Source of the DNA: Streptomyces sp. ACA25
GTDB lineage: Bacteria > Actinomycetota > Actinomycetes > Streptomycetales > Streptomycetaceae
Direction: 5' to 3'
NCBI RefSeq assembly: GCF_028200735.1
Contig: NZ_JAQKPV010000004.1
Span: forward strand, 124,001 to 188,000
DNA length: 64,000 nucleotides
Shown here: positions 21,373-30,570 of the stretch, piece after piece
How the letters are laid out: each line of letters starts with the position of its first letter
Position numbering within the stretch: position 1 is the first letter of the stretch
Notes under the pieces: generated by a model
What the model was told of the DNA's origin: nothing
The model's input: only the letters and a program-made list of their open reading frames with translations
Databases searched by the model: none
Translations under genes and position numbers: made by a program

Positions 21373-23817
21373 ATGGACCCCAAGCACCCGGCCTCCCACG
21401 GCGAGGAGCCCGCCGGCCCCGGCAGCGGTCCGGAGCGCACCGCGCAGATCGTCGCCGGCGACTTCCTGCTGACCGTCAACCCGGTGGACGGCAGCGAGAT
21501 CGAGCCGTGTCCTCCGGGGCGCCGGCCGATATCGCCGCGCCGGGTGCGCGATGCCGAGGGCGGGGACGAGCATTCCGCGACGCAACCTCCGCTGCTGGAG
21601 CGGGAAGAAGAGTGCGAGCGGATCACCCGGCTGCTGTCCCGCGGCCGGTCCGTCCGCGTCACCGGCTCCCCGGGTACCGGCCGCACCGCGCTGCTCGGGG
21701 CAGCAGCCCGGGCATGCGCCGAGATCGCCCCCGACGGGGTCATCCGCCTGAGCGGCCACCGGCGCACCCCCGGAGAGCTGCAGTACGAGCTGTACGCCGC
21801 TGTGCACAACGCCCCCGGATACCGTCCCGGCGGCACCGAACTGCTGGGCGTGCTCCGCGAGATCGGCGCGGTCGTCGTCCTCGACGACATCGAGTTCGGC
21901 GGCGCGGCACTCGACGAGCTGCTGGACTCCACTCCCGAGTGCGCCTTCCTGCTGTCCGCCGCACCGGAAACTCCCGCTCCGGCCTCGGACGCCCGGCTCG
22001 AGGAGATCCCCCTCACCGGCCTCAGCCGCACCGCCTGCCTCGAGCTCCTCGAACACCACGCGCAGCGGCCCCTGACCGAGGCCGAGGCGGACTGGGCCGC
22101 GGACCTGTGGTTCGAGACCGAGGGGCTGCCGCTGCGCTTCGTGCAGGCGGCGGCCGTCCTGAGGCACCGGGACGACCCGGGCGTTCCCACGCTCGCGGAG
22201 GGCACCGCCCCGGCCCGTGCGCTCGCCGCGAGCCTGTCCGACAGCTCCCGCGAGGCGCTGCGCCTGTCCGCCGCGATCGGCGGCGAACTCCCCGCGGCGG
22301 AGGTGCTGGCCGCCGTGACCGGCCACCCCGCGGCATCGGACGCCCCGGCCGACCTCCTGGACCGGGGTCTGATCACCGCCGTCGGCACCCGGCACCGGCT
22401 GGCCGCCGGGGTCGCCGGTCAGCTCGCCGAGGCAGACCCGGGCGACGGCGCCACCGACACCGACTGGGCGCTCTCCACCGCTCAGCACTACACTCGCTGG
22501 CTCGGCGAGGCGGGCGCCGCGGGCCCGGCCCGGGCGGCCGACGAGGCGGAGGTGCTGCTGGCCGTGGTGGCCGCCGCGCAGCGCGGCGGCCACGAGGAAG
22601 CCGTCGTCGACCTCGCCCGCACCGCGACCCCCCTGCTGGCCGCCGGACTCCGCTGGGGAGCGTGGGAGCGGCTGCTGCGGAGCGGACAGGAGTGCGCGCG
22701 CTCGGCCGGTGCGGTGGCTCAGCAGGCGTACTTCCACCATGAGCTGGGTGTGCTGGCGATCTGCCAGGAGCAACTCGACCGGTCACGGGCCGAACTGGAG
22801 GCGTCGATCGCCCTGCGGGGCGTGCTGGCGGACTCCGGCGGTGCCCACACCGGCCGGCGCGCTCTCGCCCTGGTCGACGACCTGACCAGGCCGCAGGCCC
22901 CGCCGCCCGGCAGCGAGGACCACACCCGTCCCACCCCCGTGGCCACGGCCGCCGCGCCGCCGCCCCCGGCTCCCTACGAGGACGCCCCGCTGCCGGAGCC
23001 GGCCGGCGCGGCGGCCGAGGCGCCGACGGAGATTCTCACCGCCCGGCGGGACCTCTTCGACACGAACGTCTCCAAGTCCCCCGGACTGCGCGGCATGGCC
23101 CTGGCAGGCACCCGCCGGAACGCCGTCGCGGCCGGCGCGGGCGCCGTCCTGCTGGCCGTGCTCGGCACGGTCGTCACGCTGGGGCTCGCCGGCAGCGACG
23201 GCGAGAAGACCTCCGACGACCGCATCACCATCCCGACCCCCACCGAGTCGGACTCCGGGCTGGGGGAGACGGCCGAGCCCTCCGACAGCTCGACCAAGGC
23301 CCCCACGGAGAGCACCACCCCGAGCGAGACCGAGGAGGAGACCGCGCCCGAGACCGAGTCGGTGCCTCCCACGACCTCCGAGTCCACAACGCCCAGCGAG
23401 GCGCCGCCCGCAACGGACCAGAACCCTCCGGAGGCTGACCGGACCAGTACTCGCCCGTCCGTGCCGGAATCCAGTGGCGGAAGCAGCCAGACCGGTGGGA
23501 ACACCGCCGCCACGGGGAGCACGTCGAACGGCGGCACCGGTGACCAGGAAGGTACTGACGGGAACACCGGGGGAGCCGCCGAGGGGAACGATGACGGAAC
23601 CAGCGACGGGGCCGCAGGCGGGGCCAGCGACGGGACCTCCGACGGGACCGGCGGTGAGGACGACGGTGCCAGCGAGGGCACCAACAGCACGGGAGAGACG
23701 AACGCCGCGGGCAGCAGCGCCAGTGGTACCCCGTCCCCCGAGCCCGACGAGACCGTGACGAGCAGCCCCTCCGTCAGCGGCAGCCCTACCGCGTCGAGCA
23801 GCCCGCCCGTGGTGTGA
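21373..23817 (+). CDS. Large ATP-binding protein with one transmembrane segment and a disordered Ser/Thr/Gly-rich tail
   Basis: An 814-residue protein. Residues 1-75 are a flexible leader. An AAA/STAND-like ATPase domain covers about 75-500, with the Walker A-like GSPGTGRTALL (Arg where Lys is canonical) and Walker B AVVVLDDIEF. A helical region follows. A single transmembrane segment (about 592-615, AVAAGAGAVLLAVLGTVVTLGLAG) separates this cytoplasmic part from a roughly 200-residue outer tail made of Ser/Thr/Glu/Pro and then Gly/Asp/Thr-rich low-complexity sequence. The layout suggests a membrane-anchored signalling or sensor ATPase with a cell-wall-spanning tail. The function is not known. 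Confidence 0.75.
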   Translation: MDPKHPASHGEEPAGPGSGPERTAQIVAGDFLLTVNPVDGSEIEPCPPGRRPISPRRVRDAEGGDEHSATQPPLLEREEECERITRLLSRGRSVRVTGSPGTGRTALLGAAARACAEIAPDGVIRLSGHRRTPGELQYELYAAVHNAPGYRPGGTELLGVLREIGAVVVLDDIEFGGAALDELLDSTPECAFLLSAAPETPAPASDARLEEIPLTGLSRTACLELLEHHAQRPLTEAEADWAADLWFETEGLPLRFVQAAAVLRHRDDPGVPTLAEGTAPARALAASLSDSSREALRLSAAIGGELPAAEVLAAVTGHPAASDAPADLLDRGLITAVGTRHRLAAGVAGQLAEADPGDGATDTDWALSTAQHYTRWLGEAGAAGPARAADEAEVLLAVVAAAQRGGHEEAVVDLARTATPLLAAGLRWGAWERLLRSGQECARSAGAVAQQAYFHHELGVLAICQEQLDRSRAELEASIALRGVLADSGGAHTGRRALALVDDLTRPQAPPPGSEDHTRPTPVATAAAPPPPAPYEDAPLPEPAGAAAEAPTEILTARRDLFDTNVSKSPGLRGMALAGTRRNAVAAGAGAVLLAVLGTVVTLGLAGSDGEKTSDDRITIPTPTESDSGLGETAEPSDSSTKAPTESTTPSETEEETAPETESVPPTTSESTTPSEAPPATDQNPPEADRTSTRPSVPESSGGSSQTGGNTAATGSTSNGGTGDQEGTDGNTGGAAEGNDDGTSDGAAGGASDGTSDGTGGEDDGASEGTNSTGETNAAGSSASGTPSPEPDETVTSSPSVSGSPTASSSPPVV

Positions 23818-23871
23818 GCCGTCGGGCGGGCCGGTGACGACGGGCAGCGCCGCCCTCGCAGCGGCCCGGGG

Positions 23872-24549
23872 TCAGAACAGGCGGAGTTTGTCGTCGTCGA
23901 TACCGCGCAGGCCGTTGTAGTCGAGGGTCACGCACACCATGCCGCGGTCGGTGGCGAGTACGCGGGCCTGCGGCTTGATCTCCTGAGCGGCGAACACGCC
24001 CTTGACGGGCGAGAGATGCGGGTCGCGGTTGAGCAGCTCGAGGTAGCGGGTCAGCTGCTCGACTCCGTCGATGTCGCCACGCCGCTTGATCTCCACCGCG
24101 ACGGTGGTGCCGTCCGCGTCCCGGCCGAGGATGTCGACGGGGCCGATGGCGGTCGGGTACTCCCGGCGGATCAGCGTCCAGCCCTCGCCGAGCGTTTCCA
24201 TGCGGTCGGCGAGCAGTTCCTGGAGGTGCGCCTCCACTCCGTCCTTGATGAGGCCGGGGTCGACGCCGAGCTCGTGGGAGGAGTCGTGCAGGACCTCCTC
24301 CATGGTGATGATCAGTTTCTCGCCCGCCTTGTTCTCGACGGTCCAGACCGCGGGGCTGCCGTTCTCGCTCTCCGAGACCTTGAGCGCGCAGGGCGGGGAC
24401 ATCCAGTTCAGAGGTTTGTAGGCCCGGTCGTCGGCGTGGATGGACACCGATCCATCCGCCTTGACCAGGATGAGGCGGGGCGCCGACGGCAGATGGGCGG
24501 TGAGCCGGCCGGCGTAGTCGACGGAGCAGCGGGCGATCACGAGGCGCAT
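23872..24549 (-). CDS. nucS: Mismatch-specific endonuclease NucS (EndoMS)
   Basis: A 225-residue enzyme of the non-canonical actinobacterial/archaeal mismatch repair route, which cuts both strands at mismatches and replaces MutS/MutL. The N-terminal DNA-binding domain starts [16 protein letters not shown], and the C-terminal RecB-like nuclease contains [22 protein letters not shown] with the catalytic Asp, Glu and Lys. The last residues, DDDKLRLF, look like the sliding-clamp-binding motif described for this family. It is convergent with the large ATPase gene. Confidence 0.96.
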   Translation of the reverse strand: MRLVIARCSVDYAGRLTAHLPSAPRLILVKADGSVSIHADDRAYKPLNWMSPPCALKVSESENGSPAVWTVENKAGEKLIITMEEVLHDSSHELGVDPGLIKDGVEAHLQELLADRMETLGEGWTLIRREYPTAIGPVDILGRDADGTTVAVEIKRRGDIDGVEQLTRYLELLNRDPHLSPVKGVFAAQEIKPQARVLATDRGMVCVTLDYNGLRGIDDDKLRLF

Positions 24550-24805
24550 GGTCGGTCACGCTACTGGACACCCTCTTGCAATGCGAAGTGACCGGTGGGG
24601 CCCGTGGGATGTGAGAGGTCTGCGGAATCCGTGGCCGGCGGATAAGTGGCCGTTCCACTGACATCGTCGCACTCCGCGTTCTACCGTGTACCCGGGGGCG
24701 TCGCCGTCCGGTATCCAGGTACGCGGTGGCTGGTGGCGGTGCGATCCTCCGTCCCGTCCGCCAGACCCCGCCCACCGCCCACCCGGGGTCGCGAGAGGAG
24801 TACTC

Positions 24806-25198
24806 ATGTCGCTCGATGTCTCACCGGCCCTGCTGGACCAGGCTGAGCGAGGCGAGGTCGATGAAGCGGCTTTCATCGACTGCGTCCGGAATTCTCTGCC
24901 CTACGCCTGGAACATGGTCAGCTCTCTGGCTGCCCAGCTGAAGGTGGACGGGGGTGAGTTCGCTGACAACACCACTCCGCCTCCGGACGAGCAGGCCCGC
25001 GGCCAGCTGCTCCGGGCTCTCGCCAGCGACGCCATACGCGGTGCGCTGGAGCGCCACTTCGGCGTGCGCCTGGCGTTCCAGAACTGCCACCGGGTCGCGG
25101 TGTTCCCGCTCGATGCCTCGGTCGACGACCGATTGGCGCGGTTCACCTCCGTCCGCGGTCAGCTGCTCAACCAGTCACCCCTGCTGCGGGACTGCTAG
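24806..25198 (+). CDS. SCO5389 family protein
   Basis: A 130-residue cytoplasmic protein starting at ATG 24806 after GAGAGGAG. It has no signal peptide or membrane segment. It matches the streptomycete SCO5389 family by its start MSLDVSPALLDQAERGEVDE and the segment CVRNSLPYAWNMVSSL. No catalytic motif can be recognised and the function is unknown. The family is conserved beside nucS, as here. It is convergent with the LLM oxidoreductase gene, only 9 bp apart. Confidence 0.85.
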   Translation: MSLDVSPALLDQAERGEVDEAAFIDCVRNSLPYAWNMVSSLAAQLKVDGGEFADNTTPPPDEQARGQLLRALASDAIRGALERHFGVRLAFQNCHRVAVFPLDASVDDRLARFTSVRGQLLNQSPLLRDC

Positions 25199-25207
25199 TG
25201 CCTGCTG

Positions 25208-26287
25208 TCAGTTCGCGGTGAGCGCGGACTGCACCGGCAGTGCTGCTGTTGCCGCGGAGTTCTCCGCGAGCAGCGGCAGCACGTCGGTGCCGAGCCGCCG
25301 CACGTTGTGCTCCGTGCCGGTCAGTTCACCGGAGCCTTCGGCCAGCAGGGCGAAGCGGGTGATCCCGGTGCGCTCCGCGGTGGCTGACAGCCGGTCGGCA
25401 CACAGCTGGGGCGTGCCCACCGGGTGCAGTTCGCACAGCAGCTCGGTGTAGGCGAACGCGTCCCGCATGGGCCGTTGCCGGCCGTCCACCGTCCGGTGGG
25501 CGGCCAGGCCCTGGCGCAGCCAGCCCGGCAGGGCCCGGCGCAGGACTTCCACCGCCTCGGTCTGGCTGTCACCGATCTGCACCACGCCGGCCGAGACGTG
25601 CCCGGCCGTCTCCGTCGCTCCCCGGGGCAGACCGGAGTCCCGCGCGGTGCGCCGCCACAGCGCCACCATCTCTGCTTTCTCCTCGTCGCCGACGTGCATC
25701 CCCAGGAGCATGGGCAGGCCACGCCGGGCGGCGTTGCGCACCGTGCCGGGGGAGGTGCAGGCGAGCACCACCGGCGGGTGGTTGCCCCCCGCGGCGTCGG
25801 CGGAGCGAGGCACCACAGGGACCTCGCGGAAGCGGTGGCGTTCGCCGTCCGCGGAGACCTCGGAGTCCCGCAGCCAGCGCAGCAGGAGGTCCAGGGACTC
25901 GGGGAAGTCCCGCTCGTAGGCTTCCAGGCCGTTGCCGAAAACCTCCAGGTCCACCCACGGGCCGCCCCGGCCGATGCCGAGCGTGAACCTGCCGCCGGAG
26001 ACGAGATGCAGCAGGGCGGCCTGCTCGCCGAGGGAGACGGGGTGCGCGGTGGGCAGCACGCTGACCGCGGTACCGACCCCGATCCGCTCCGTGCGGCCCA
26101 GCAGGTACGCGGCGAGTGTGGCGGCGGACGGGCAGACGCCGTACGGCACGAAGTGGTGCTCGGCGAGCCAGACGCTGTCCAGGCCCGCCTCCTCGGCCAC
26201 TTCGGCGGACCGGACCGCCCGTCTCAGGGCTTCCTCGTGCTCCTGGCCCGGGTACTGGCCGGCCAGTACGAAGGTCCCGATGCGCAT
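25208..26287 (-). CDS. LLM-class flavin-dependent oxidoreductase
   Basis: A 359-residue bacterial luciferase-like TIM barrel using FMNH2 or F420. Typical features are MRIGTFVLAGQYPG at the start, AEEAGLDSVWLAEHHF near residue 35, the RTERIGVGTAVSVLPTAHPV strand and RFTLGIGRGGPWVDLEVFG. The start is ATG 26287, with AAGGGGG upstream; a longer in-frame start at 26338 adds 17 unconserved residues. The substrate is unknown; monooxygenase or F420-dependent reductase are both possible. Confidence 0.88.
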   Translation of the reverse strand: MRIGTFVLAGQYPGQEHEEALRRAVRSAEVAEEAGLDSVWLAEHHFVPYGVCPSAATLAAYLLGRTERIGVGTAVSVLPTAHPVSLGEQAALLHLVSGGRFTLGIGRGGPWVDLEVFGNGLEAYERDFPESLDLLLRWLRDSEVSADGERHRFREVPVVPRSADAAGGNHPPVVLACTSPGTVRNAARRGLPMLLGMHVGDEEKAEMVALWRRTARDSGLPRGATETAGHVSAGVVQIGDSQTEAVEVLRRALPGWLRQGLAAHRTVDGRQRPMRDAFAYTELLCELHPVGTPQLCADRLSATAERTGITRFALLAEGSGELTGTEHNVRRLGTDVLPLLAENSAATAALPVQSALTAN

Positions 26288-26504
26288 GCCACGCCCCCTT
26301 CTCGCTCCTGTCGTGCACCCCTGGACACCACACACCACTCACGGGCATTAACGCCTGACACGTGCCCGAGGCACGGGCAGGCAGGAAGTTTTTCGGATGA
26401 ACGCCTGTGGGGGTGGGGCGGCACGGAAACGTGACCGCTTGCTGCCCGCTTAACCTTGAGGGTGTCCCGGCCGCAAGGCCGTCCCTACGGCTCAGAGGTG
26501 TCAG

Positions 26505-26837
26505 GTGTCTCCGCGGCGTAATCATCAGCGCGGCCGTCCCCGGCGGAACCAGCGCGCGGAGGAGGGAGCGGACGGGGGCGATCGGTACGGGCTCGAGCGC
26601 ACGGAGAACTGGCGCGGCGACGACTGGGCCGTCCGGCAGGTGTCCGGCTCGGGGGCAGGGAAGCGCTACCGCTGTCCCGGCTGCGATCAGGAGATCCCGC
26701 CGGGCGTGCCGCACGTGGTGGCCTGGCCCCGGCACGGGGCCGTCGACGAACGGCGGCACTGGCACCGGGCCTGCTGGAACGCCAGGGACCGCCGGAGCGC
26801 GCGGCTCCAGCGGTCCCGTAACGCGCCCCGTTACTGA
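26505..26837 (+). CDS. Small basic protein with a CxxC...HxxC zinc-ligand set
   Basis: A 110-residue, strongly Arg-rich protein starting at GTG 26505. After a roughly 45-residue disordered leader come GSGAGKRYRCPGCDQEIPPGVPHVV and RRHWHRACW, which together give a Cys2-His-Cys treble-clef-like pattern. It is related to a conserved actinobacterial family often labelled ATP/GTP-binding because of GSGAGKR, but this segment is not a true P-loop in context. An RNA- or DNA-binding role is plausible but unproven. It is convergent with the ABC permease gene, 12 bp apart. Confidence 0.75.
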   Translation: MSPRRNHQRGRPRRNQRAEEGADGGDRYGLERTENWRGDDWAVRQVSGSGAGKRYRCPGCDQEIPPGVPHVVAWPRHGAVDERRHWHRACWNARDRRSARLQRSRNAPRY

Positions 26838-26849
26838 TCCGGGTGTTCC

Positions 26850-27803
26850 TCAGGCGTCGCTCTTCCGCAGCCGGACGTAGGCACCGGCGAGGGCGACGCC
26901 GGTGATGATCGTCAGGAACAGCACCTGCCCCCAGCCGCTGCCTTCGACGTCCGAGTCCGAGGACCCGAGGGACAGGGCGACCAGCGATCCGATCGCGGAG
27001 AACTCGTCGACCTTCTCGGCGATGCCGCGGGTGGTTTCCGAGATGTAGAGGAACGGAGCGGCGATCGTCGGGACGAGGACCAGGCCCATCATCAGGGTGA
27101 TGGCTCCGGCCGAGCTGCGCAGCAGGGAGCCGGCCGCCAGGGCCAGCAGCCCGAGCAGAGAGACGTACAGGGCGATACCGACGGTGCCGTTCACCCAGAT
27201 CTCGCCGGGCATCTCCCGGGTGGCGGTCGCGTCGCTGAGGATGACGCGGGTGAGCGTCAGCATCAGCAGCATCGCGCACGCGGTCGCGGTGAAGGCGACC
27301 AGCGTGAACACGAGGGACTTGGCGGCCAGGATCCGGCCGCGCTGCGGAGACGCGGTGAACGTGGGCCGGATCATGCCGGTGGTGTACTCCGTGGAGGTCA
27401 CCAGCACCCCGAAGGTGATGATGGCCAGCTGGCCCAGCATCATCCCGATCAGGCCGGGAACGGCCGGCGGCATGCTGTCCTCATTGGTGGTCGCGACCGC
27501 GACCGCGATGAGCAGTCCCAGGCCCACGGTGACCGCGAACATGCTCACCAGCGTCCACACCGTGGACCGCACGGAGCGGATCTTGGTCCACTCGGAGGCC
27601 AGCGCGTGCCCCAGGTGCGTCCCGCGGACCGGGATCGGCGACGTGTACGTGGCCACGCCGGTCCGCTTCTGCATCGGCACCGGCGGCTGCTCCCCGGCCC
27701 CGGGGGGTGCGGACGCCTGCGGCGGGGGCGGCGGTGCCGCCTCCTGCGGCGCGGGTGCCTGTGGCGCCGGCGGGGGCATCTGCGGCGAGGGCGGCGTGGT
27801 CAT
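26850..27803 (-). CDS. ABC-2 type transporter permease with a Pro/Ala-rich N-terminal tail
   Basis: A 317-residue membrane protein. The first 45 residues are Pro/Ala/Gln-rich and disordered (MTTPPSPQMPPPAPQ...). They are followed by LASEWTKIRSVRSTVWTL, the usual entry to ABC-2 permeases, and six transmembrane segments (near 75-97, 115-140, 155-180, 197-220, 225-248 and 288-310). It pairs with the ATPase encoded immediately upstream, with which it overlaps by ATGA. It probably exports a lipid, drug or peptide; the substrate is unknown. Confidence 0.88.
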   Translation of the reverse strand: MTTPPSPQMPPPAPQAPAPQEAAPPPPPQASAPPGAGEQPPVPMQKRTGVATYTSPIPVRGTHLGHALASEWTKIRSVRSTVWTLVSMFAVTVGLGLLIAVAVATTNEDSMPPAVPGLIGMMLGQLAIITFGVLVTSTEYTTGMIRPTFTASPQRGRILAAKSLVFTLVAFTATACAMLLMLTLTRVILSDATATREMPGEIWVNGTVGIALYVSLLGLLALAAGSLLRSSAGAITLMMGLVLVPTIAAPFLYISETTRGIAEKVDEFSAIGSLVALSLGSSDSDVEGSGWGQVLFLTIITGVALAGAYVRLRKSDA

Positions 27804-28999
27804 CGGGCGTTCTCCTGCGGCTGAGCGGACGGCTGAGGCTGGGCGGGCTGCTGCGATGGCGCGCCCGCGCCACCGGGCGGCGGTCCGTACCCGGCGGGCG
27901 GTGCCGCGTACCCGCCCTGGGACGGCGCGGCGTACCCCTGCGGCGCGCCGTAGCCCTGCGGCGGCGGCCCGTAGCCCTGCGGCGGCCCGTAGCCCTGCGC
28001 GGGGGCCGTGTACCCCTGCGGCGGTACGGGGCCGGCGGGTCCGCCGGCTGCGGGCGGCCCCTGCCACCCGGCCAGCTGGTCCCCCGTGGAACGGAAGTCC
28101 ACCGCACCCTGGGTCATCCGCATGTACGCCTCCTCCAGTGAGGCGTGGTGCGGCGAGAGCTCCCACAGCCGGACACCGGCCTCGTGCGCCAGGTCACTGA
28201 TCCGTGGCAGCTCCAGATGCGTGACCTTCCAGGCACCGTCCGCCTCCTGCTGCACCTGGCCGCCGGCCCCGGAAAGTGCCGCGCGCAGCTTCTCCTGCTG
28301 CTCCGGCTCGCCGTCGGGGACACGGACCCGGGCGAAGTTCGTCGAGTTCTGCTCGATGAACTCCTGCACCGGCATGTCGGCCATCAGCTGGCCGCGTCCG
28401 ATCACGATCAGATGGTCGGCGGTCAGGGCCATCTCGCTCATCAGATGGCTGGAGACGAAGACCGTGCGGCCCTCGGACGCCAGCTGCTTCATGAAGTGGC
28501 GGACCCAGTGGATGCCCTCCGGGTCCAAGCCGTTCACCGGCTCGTCGAACAGCAGCACCTGCGGGTCACCGAGGAGAGCGGCGGCTATCCCGAGCCGCTG
28601 ACCCATACCGAGGGAGAATCCCTTGGACCGCCGACCCGCCACCTCCTGCAGCCCCACCACGCCGAGCACCTCGTCGACCCGCCGGGCCGGAATGCCGGAC
28701 AGCTGCGCCAGGCTCAGCAGATGAGCACGCGCGCTGCGCCCGCCGTGCCGCGCGTTGGCGTCCAGCAGCGCGCCCACGTGACGAGGGGCGTTCGGCAGCT
28801 TCCGGTACGGATAGCCGCTGATGGTGACGGTGCCGGAACTCGGCCGGTCCAGACCGAGCATCATGCGCATGGTGGTGGATTTCCCCGCGCCGTTCGGCCC
28901 CAGGAAACCGGTCACTTTCCCCGGCTGGACCTGGAAGGTCAGGTTGTACACGGCCGTCTTCGAACCGAAGCTCTTTGTCAGGCCGATGGTTTCGATCAT
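27800..28999 (-). CDS. ABC transporter ATP-binding protein with a Pro-Gln-Gly-Tyr repeat tail
   Basis: A 399-residue protein. The ABC ATPase domain occupies about residues 1-230, with Walker A GPNGAGKST, signature SLGMGQR (degenerate LSGGQ, common in DRA/antibiotic exporters), Walker B VLLFDEP and the H-loop SSHLMSEM. A DUF4162-like segment follows to about 315. The last 80 residues are a low-complexity tail with repeated PQGYG-type units. ATG 28999 is chosen because MIETIGLTKSFG is the canonical start; the longer frame is unconserved. It forms an operon with the permease gene. Confidence 0.9.
   Translation of the reverse strand: MIETIGLTKSFGSKTAVYNLTFQVQPGKVTGFLGPNGAGKSTTMRMMLGLDRPSSGTVTISGYPYRKLPNAPRHVGALLDANARHGGRSARAHLLSLAQLSGIPARRVDEVLGVVGLQEVAGRRSKGFSLGMGQRLGIAAALLGDPQVLLFDEPVNGLDPEGIHWVRHFMKQLASEGRTVFVSSHLMSEMALTADHLIVIGRGQLMADMPVQEFIEQNSTNFARVRVPDGEPEQQEKLRAALSGAGGQVQQEADGAWKVTHLELPRISDLAHEAGVRLWELSPHHASLEEAYMRMTQGAVDFRSTGDQLAGWQGPPAAGGPAGPVPPQGYTAPAQGYGPPQGYGPPPQGYGAPQGYAAPSQGGYAAPPAGYGPPPGGAGAPSQQPAQPQPSAQPQENAR
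27882..28025 (-). repeat. Degenerate 15-21 bp repeats coding for the PQGYG tail
   Basis: Forward-strand units of the form GTAGCCCTGCGGCGG recur about six times with small changes and encode the GYGPPQ/GYGAPQ/GYAAP units at the ATPase C-terminus. Confidence 0.75.
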
Positions 29000-29146
29000 C
29001 GTTCGCCCCTGGTGGTCGGTCGGGGCGCGAAGTCGAACTGTCGCACACGTGCCCCCGTTCGGCCCGACCCTATCGGCTGCCGGGCATGGTGGAACATGTG
29101 TCCCGCCGTCCCGGTCCGCCGAATTCCGAGGGCCCCCTTCACCCGG

Positions 29147-29176
29147 CACGCCCCCCGCCCGAGGGCGGGGGGCGTG
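29147..29176 (-). terminator. Terminator downstream of filP
   Basis: 14-base arms (29147-29160 and 29163-29176, CCCCCCGCCC/GGGCGGGGGG core) that form a long stem with a tight loop, 56 bp beyond the filP stop and ahead of the ABC operon. Confidence 0.8.
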
Positions 29177-29231
29177 TCCTCAATCCGGCCGGGATCCCCG
29201 AGGGGGAGGGGCCGCGAGCCGAAACCGGGGC

Positions 29232-30179
29232 CTAGCGCGACTGCTGCGCCGGGACACCCTTGCTCAGGCCGTCGTTGTCGTCGTCGTCGCCCAGACCGGC
29301 GGTCGCGGCCACCTGAGCACCCGTCAGCGTCGCCAGCATCTCGCGGACGTTGGTCAGCTGGGCGTTGATGCTGTCACGGCGGTTGGTCAGCGCGGCGAGC
29401 TCACGCTCGGACTCGCTGCGGACCCGGTCGGCCTTGGCGTTGGCGTCGGCCACAATGTCCTCGGACTGGCGCTGCGCGGTCTCCACGGTCTGCCGCGCAC
29501 GGCGCTCCGCGTCGGTCCGCAGCTTCTCCGCCTCGAGCCGAAGCTGCTCGGCCCGGTGCTCGATTTCCGCCAGCCGCTTTTCCGCCTTGGCCTGACGGTT
29601 GGCCAGGTCGCGCTCGGACTGCTCCCGGCGCTTGGCCAGGTTGGTCTCGAAGTCGGCAGCGGCCTGCGCGGCCTTGGCGCGGGTGTCCTCGAAAAGGCTG
29701 TCCGCCTCCTCGCGCTTGGCCAGCGCGTCCTTGTCGGCGTCGGCACGGGTGGCGTCGGCCTCCGCCTGCGCCTTGTCGACGATGCGGGCGCCGTCCTCCT
29801 CCGCTTTCGCCTTGCGCTCGGCGGCGTACGCCTCGGCGTCGTTGCGCACCTGCTGTGCGGCGGCCTCCGCCAGGTCACGGTGCTGGTCCGCGGCCCTGCG
29901 GGCCTCCTCCTTGAGGTCCTTGGCCTCCTCCTCAGCGAGGCGGAGGATTTTTTCCACCCGCGCGCCGAGGCCGGCGTACGAGGGCTCGGAGTCGTTGATC
30001 TGGGCCTGGGCGTCCCGCGTCTCGAGGTGCAGCTCCTCGATCCGCTTCTCCAACGCCGTGACGTGGGACAGCGCGTCGTCCCGGTCGGCAACCAGCTTCG
30101 CGATGCGCTCTTCCACCTGCGCTTTGTCGTAGCCGCGGCGCACGAAATCGAAGCCGAGTGCTGAGGAAGTGTCGCTCAT
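29232..30179 (-). CDS. filP: FilP, intermediate-filament-like coiled-coil cytoskeletal protein
   Basis: A 315-residue, almost entirely coiled-coil protein rich in Ala, Glu, Arg, Lys and Gln. It begins MSDTSSALGFDFVRRGYDKAQVEERI, a DivIVA-like N-terminal segment, and ends in a short acidic GDDDDNDG tail. Composition, length and the location next to scy match Streptomyces FilP (older name: cellulose-binding protein), which forms networks behind the hyphal tip, interacts with DivIVA and gives hyphae stiffness. The ATG at 30179 is preceded by GGAT sequence and a 13-bp direct repeat. Confidence 0.95.
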   Translation of the reverse strand: MSDTSSALGFDFVRRGYDKAQVEERIAKLVADRDDALSHVTALEKRIEELHLETRDAQAQINDSEPSYAGLGARVEKILRLAEEEAKDLKEEARRAADQHRDLAEAAAQQVRNDAEAYAAERKAKAEEDGARIVDKAQAEADATRADADKDALAKREEADSLFEDTRAKAAQAAADFETNLAKRREQSERDLANRQAKAEKRLAEIEHRAEQLRLEAEKLRTDAERRARQTVETAQRQSEDIVADANAKADRVRSESERELAALTNRRDSINAQLTNVREMLATLTGAQVAATAGLGDDDDNDGLSKGVPAQQSR

Positions 30180-30570
30180 GGGGATCCTGTCGAGTCAGAC
30201 GGGTGAGTCAGACGGGGTACGTGTCTGAGTGCGTCCGGCCGGAACACACTCGGAAATTGCCCTCGGGGGGAATCCTAGGGGGAAAACCGGCGTGTCTTCG
30301 AGCGGATGTCGCTTTCGGTATGGAGAATGTCCGCGCCCGTCCGCTCGTTCGGGTGGCCGGGCGCGTCGTGCATCCGCCGGACGGCTTGTCCGGCCGGGGC
30401 CGTTACGGCCCCTCCCCTGACCGTACCGCCCGGAGCGCCGATTCTGCCCGCCGCGCCGGGGGATTTGTCGGACAAGGAGCCGATCCCGGCCTCAACGTGG
30501 CCAATCCTCCATGATCAGCACCCGATAACCGGTCAGGCACTCGGACCGGCGGCGCCTGCGGCTCTTACGG
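30180..30570. other. Intergenic region scy-filP
   Basis: 391 bp without a supportable gene. Next to filP it contains a direct repeat (30192-30216) and an A/T-rich patch with a minus-strand TAGGAT (30272-30277) that could be a filP -10; the -35 is unclear. The scy-proximal half is GC-rich and may hold the scy terminator, but no perfect hairpin was found. Confidence 0.5.
30192..30216. repeat. Tandem direct repeat in the filP leader
   Basis: GAGTCAGACGGG occurs at 30192-30203 and again at 30205-30216, just upstream of the filP start. It could be a regulatory half-site pair or a slippage product. Confidence 0.7.
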
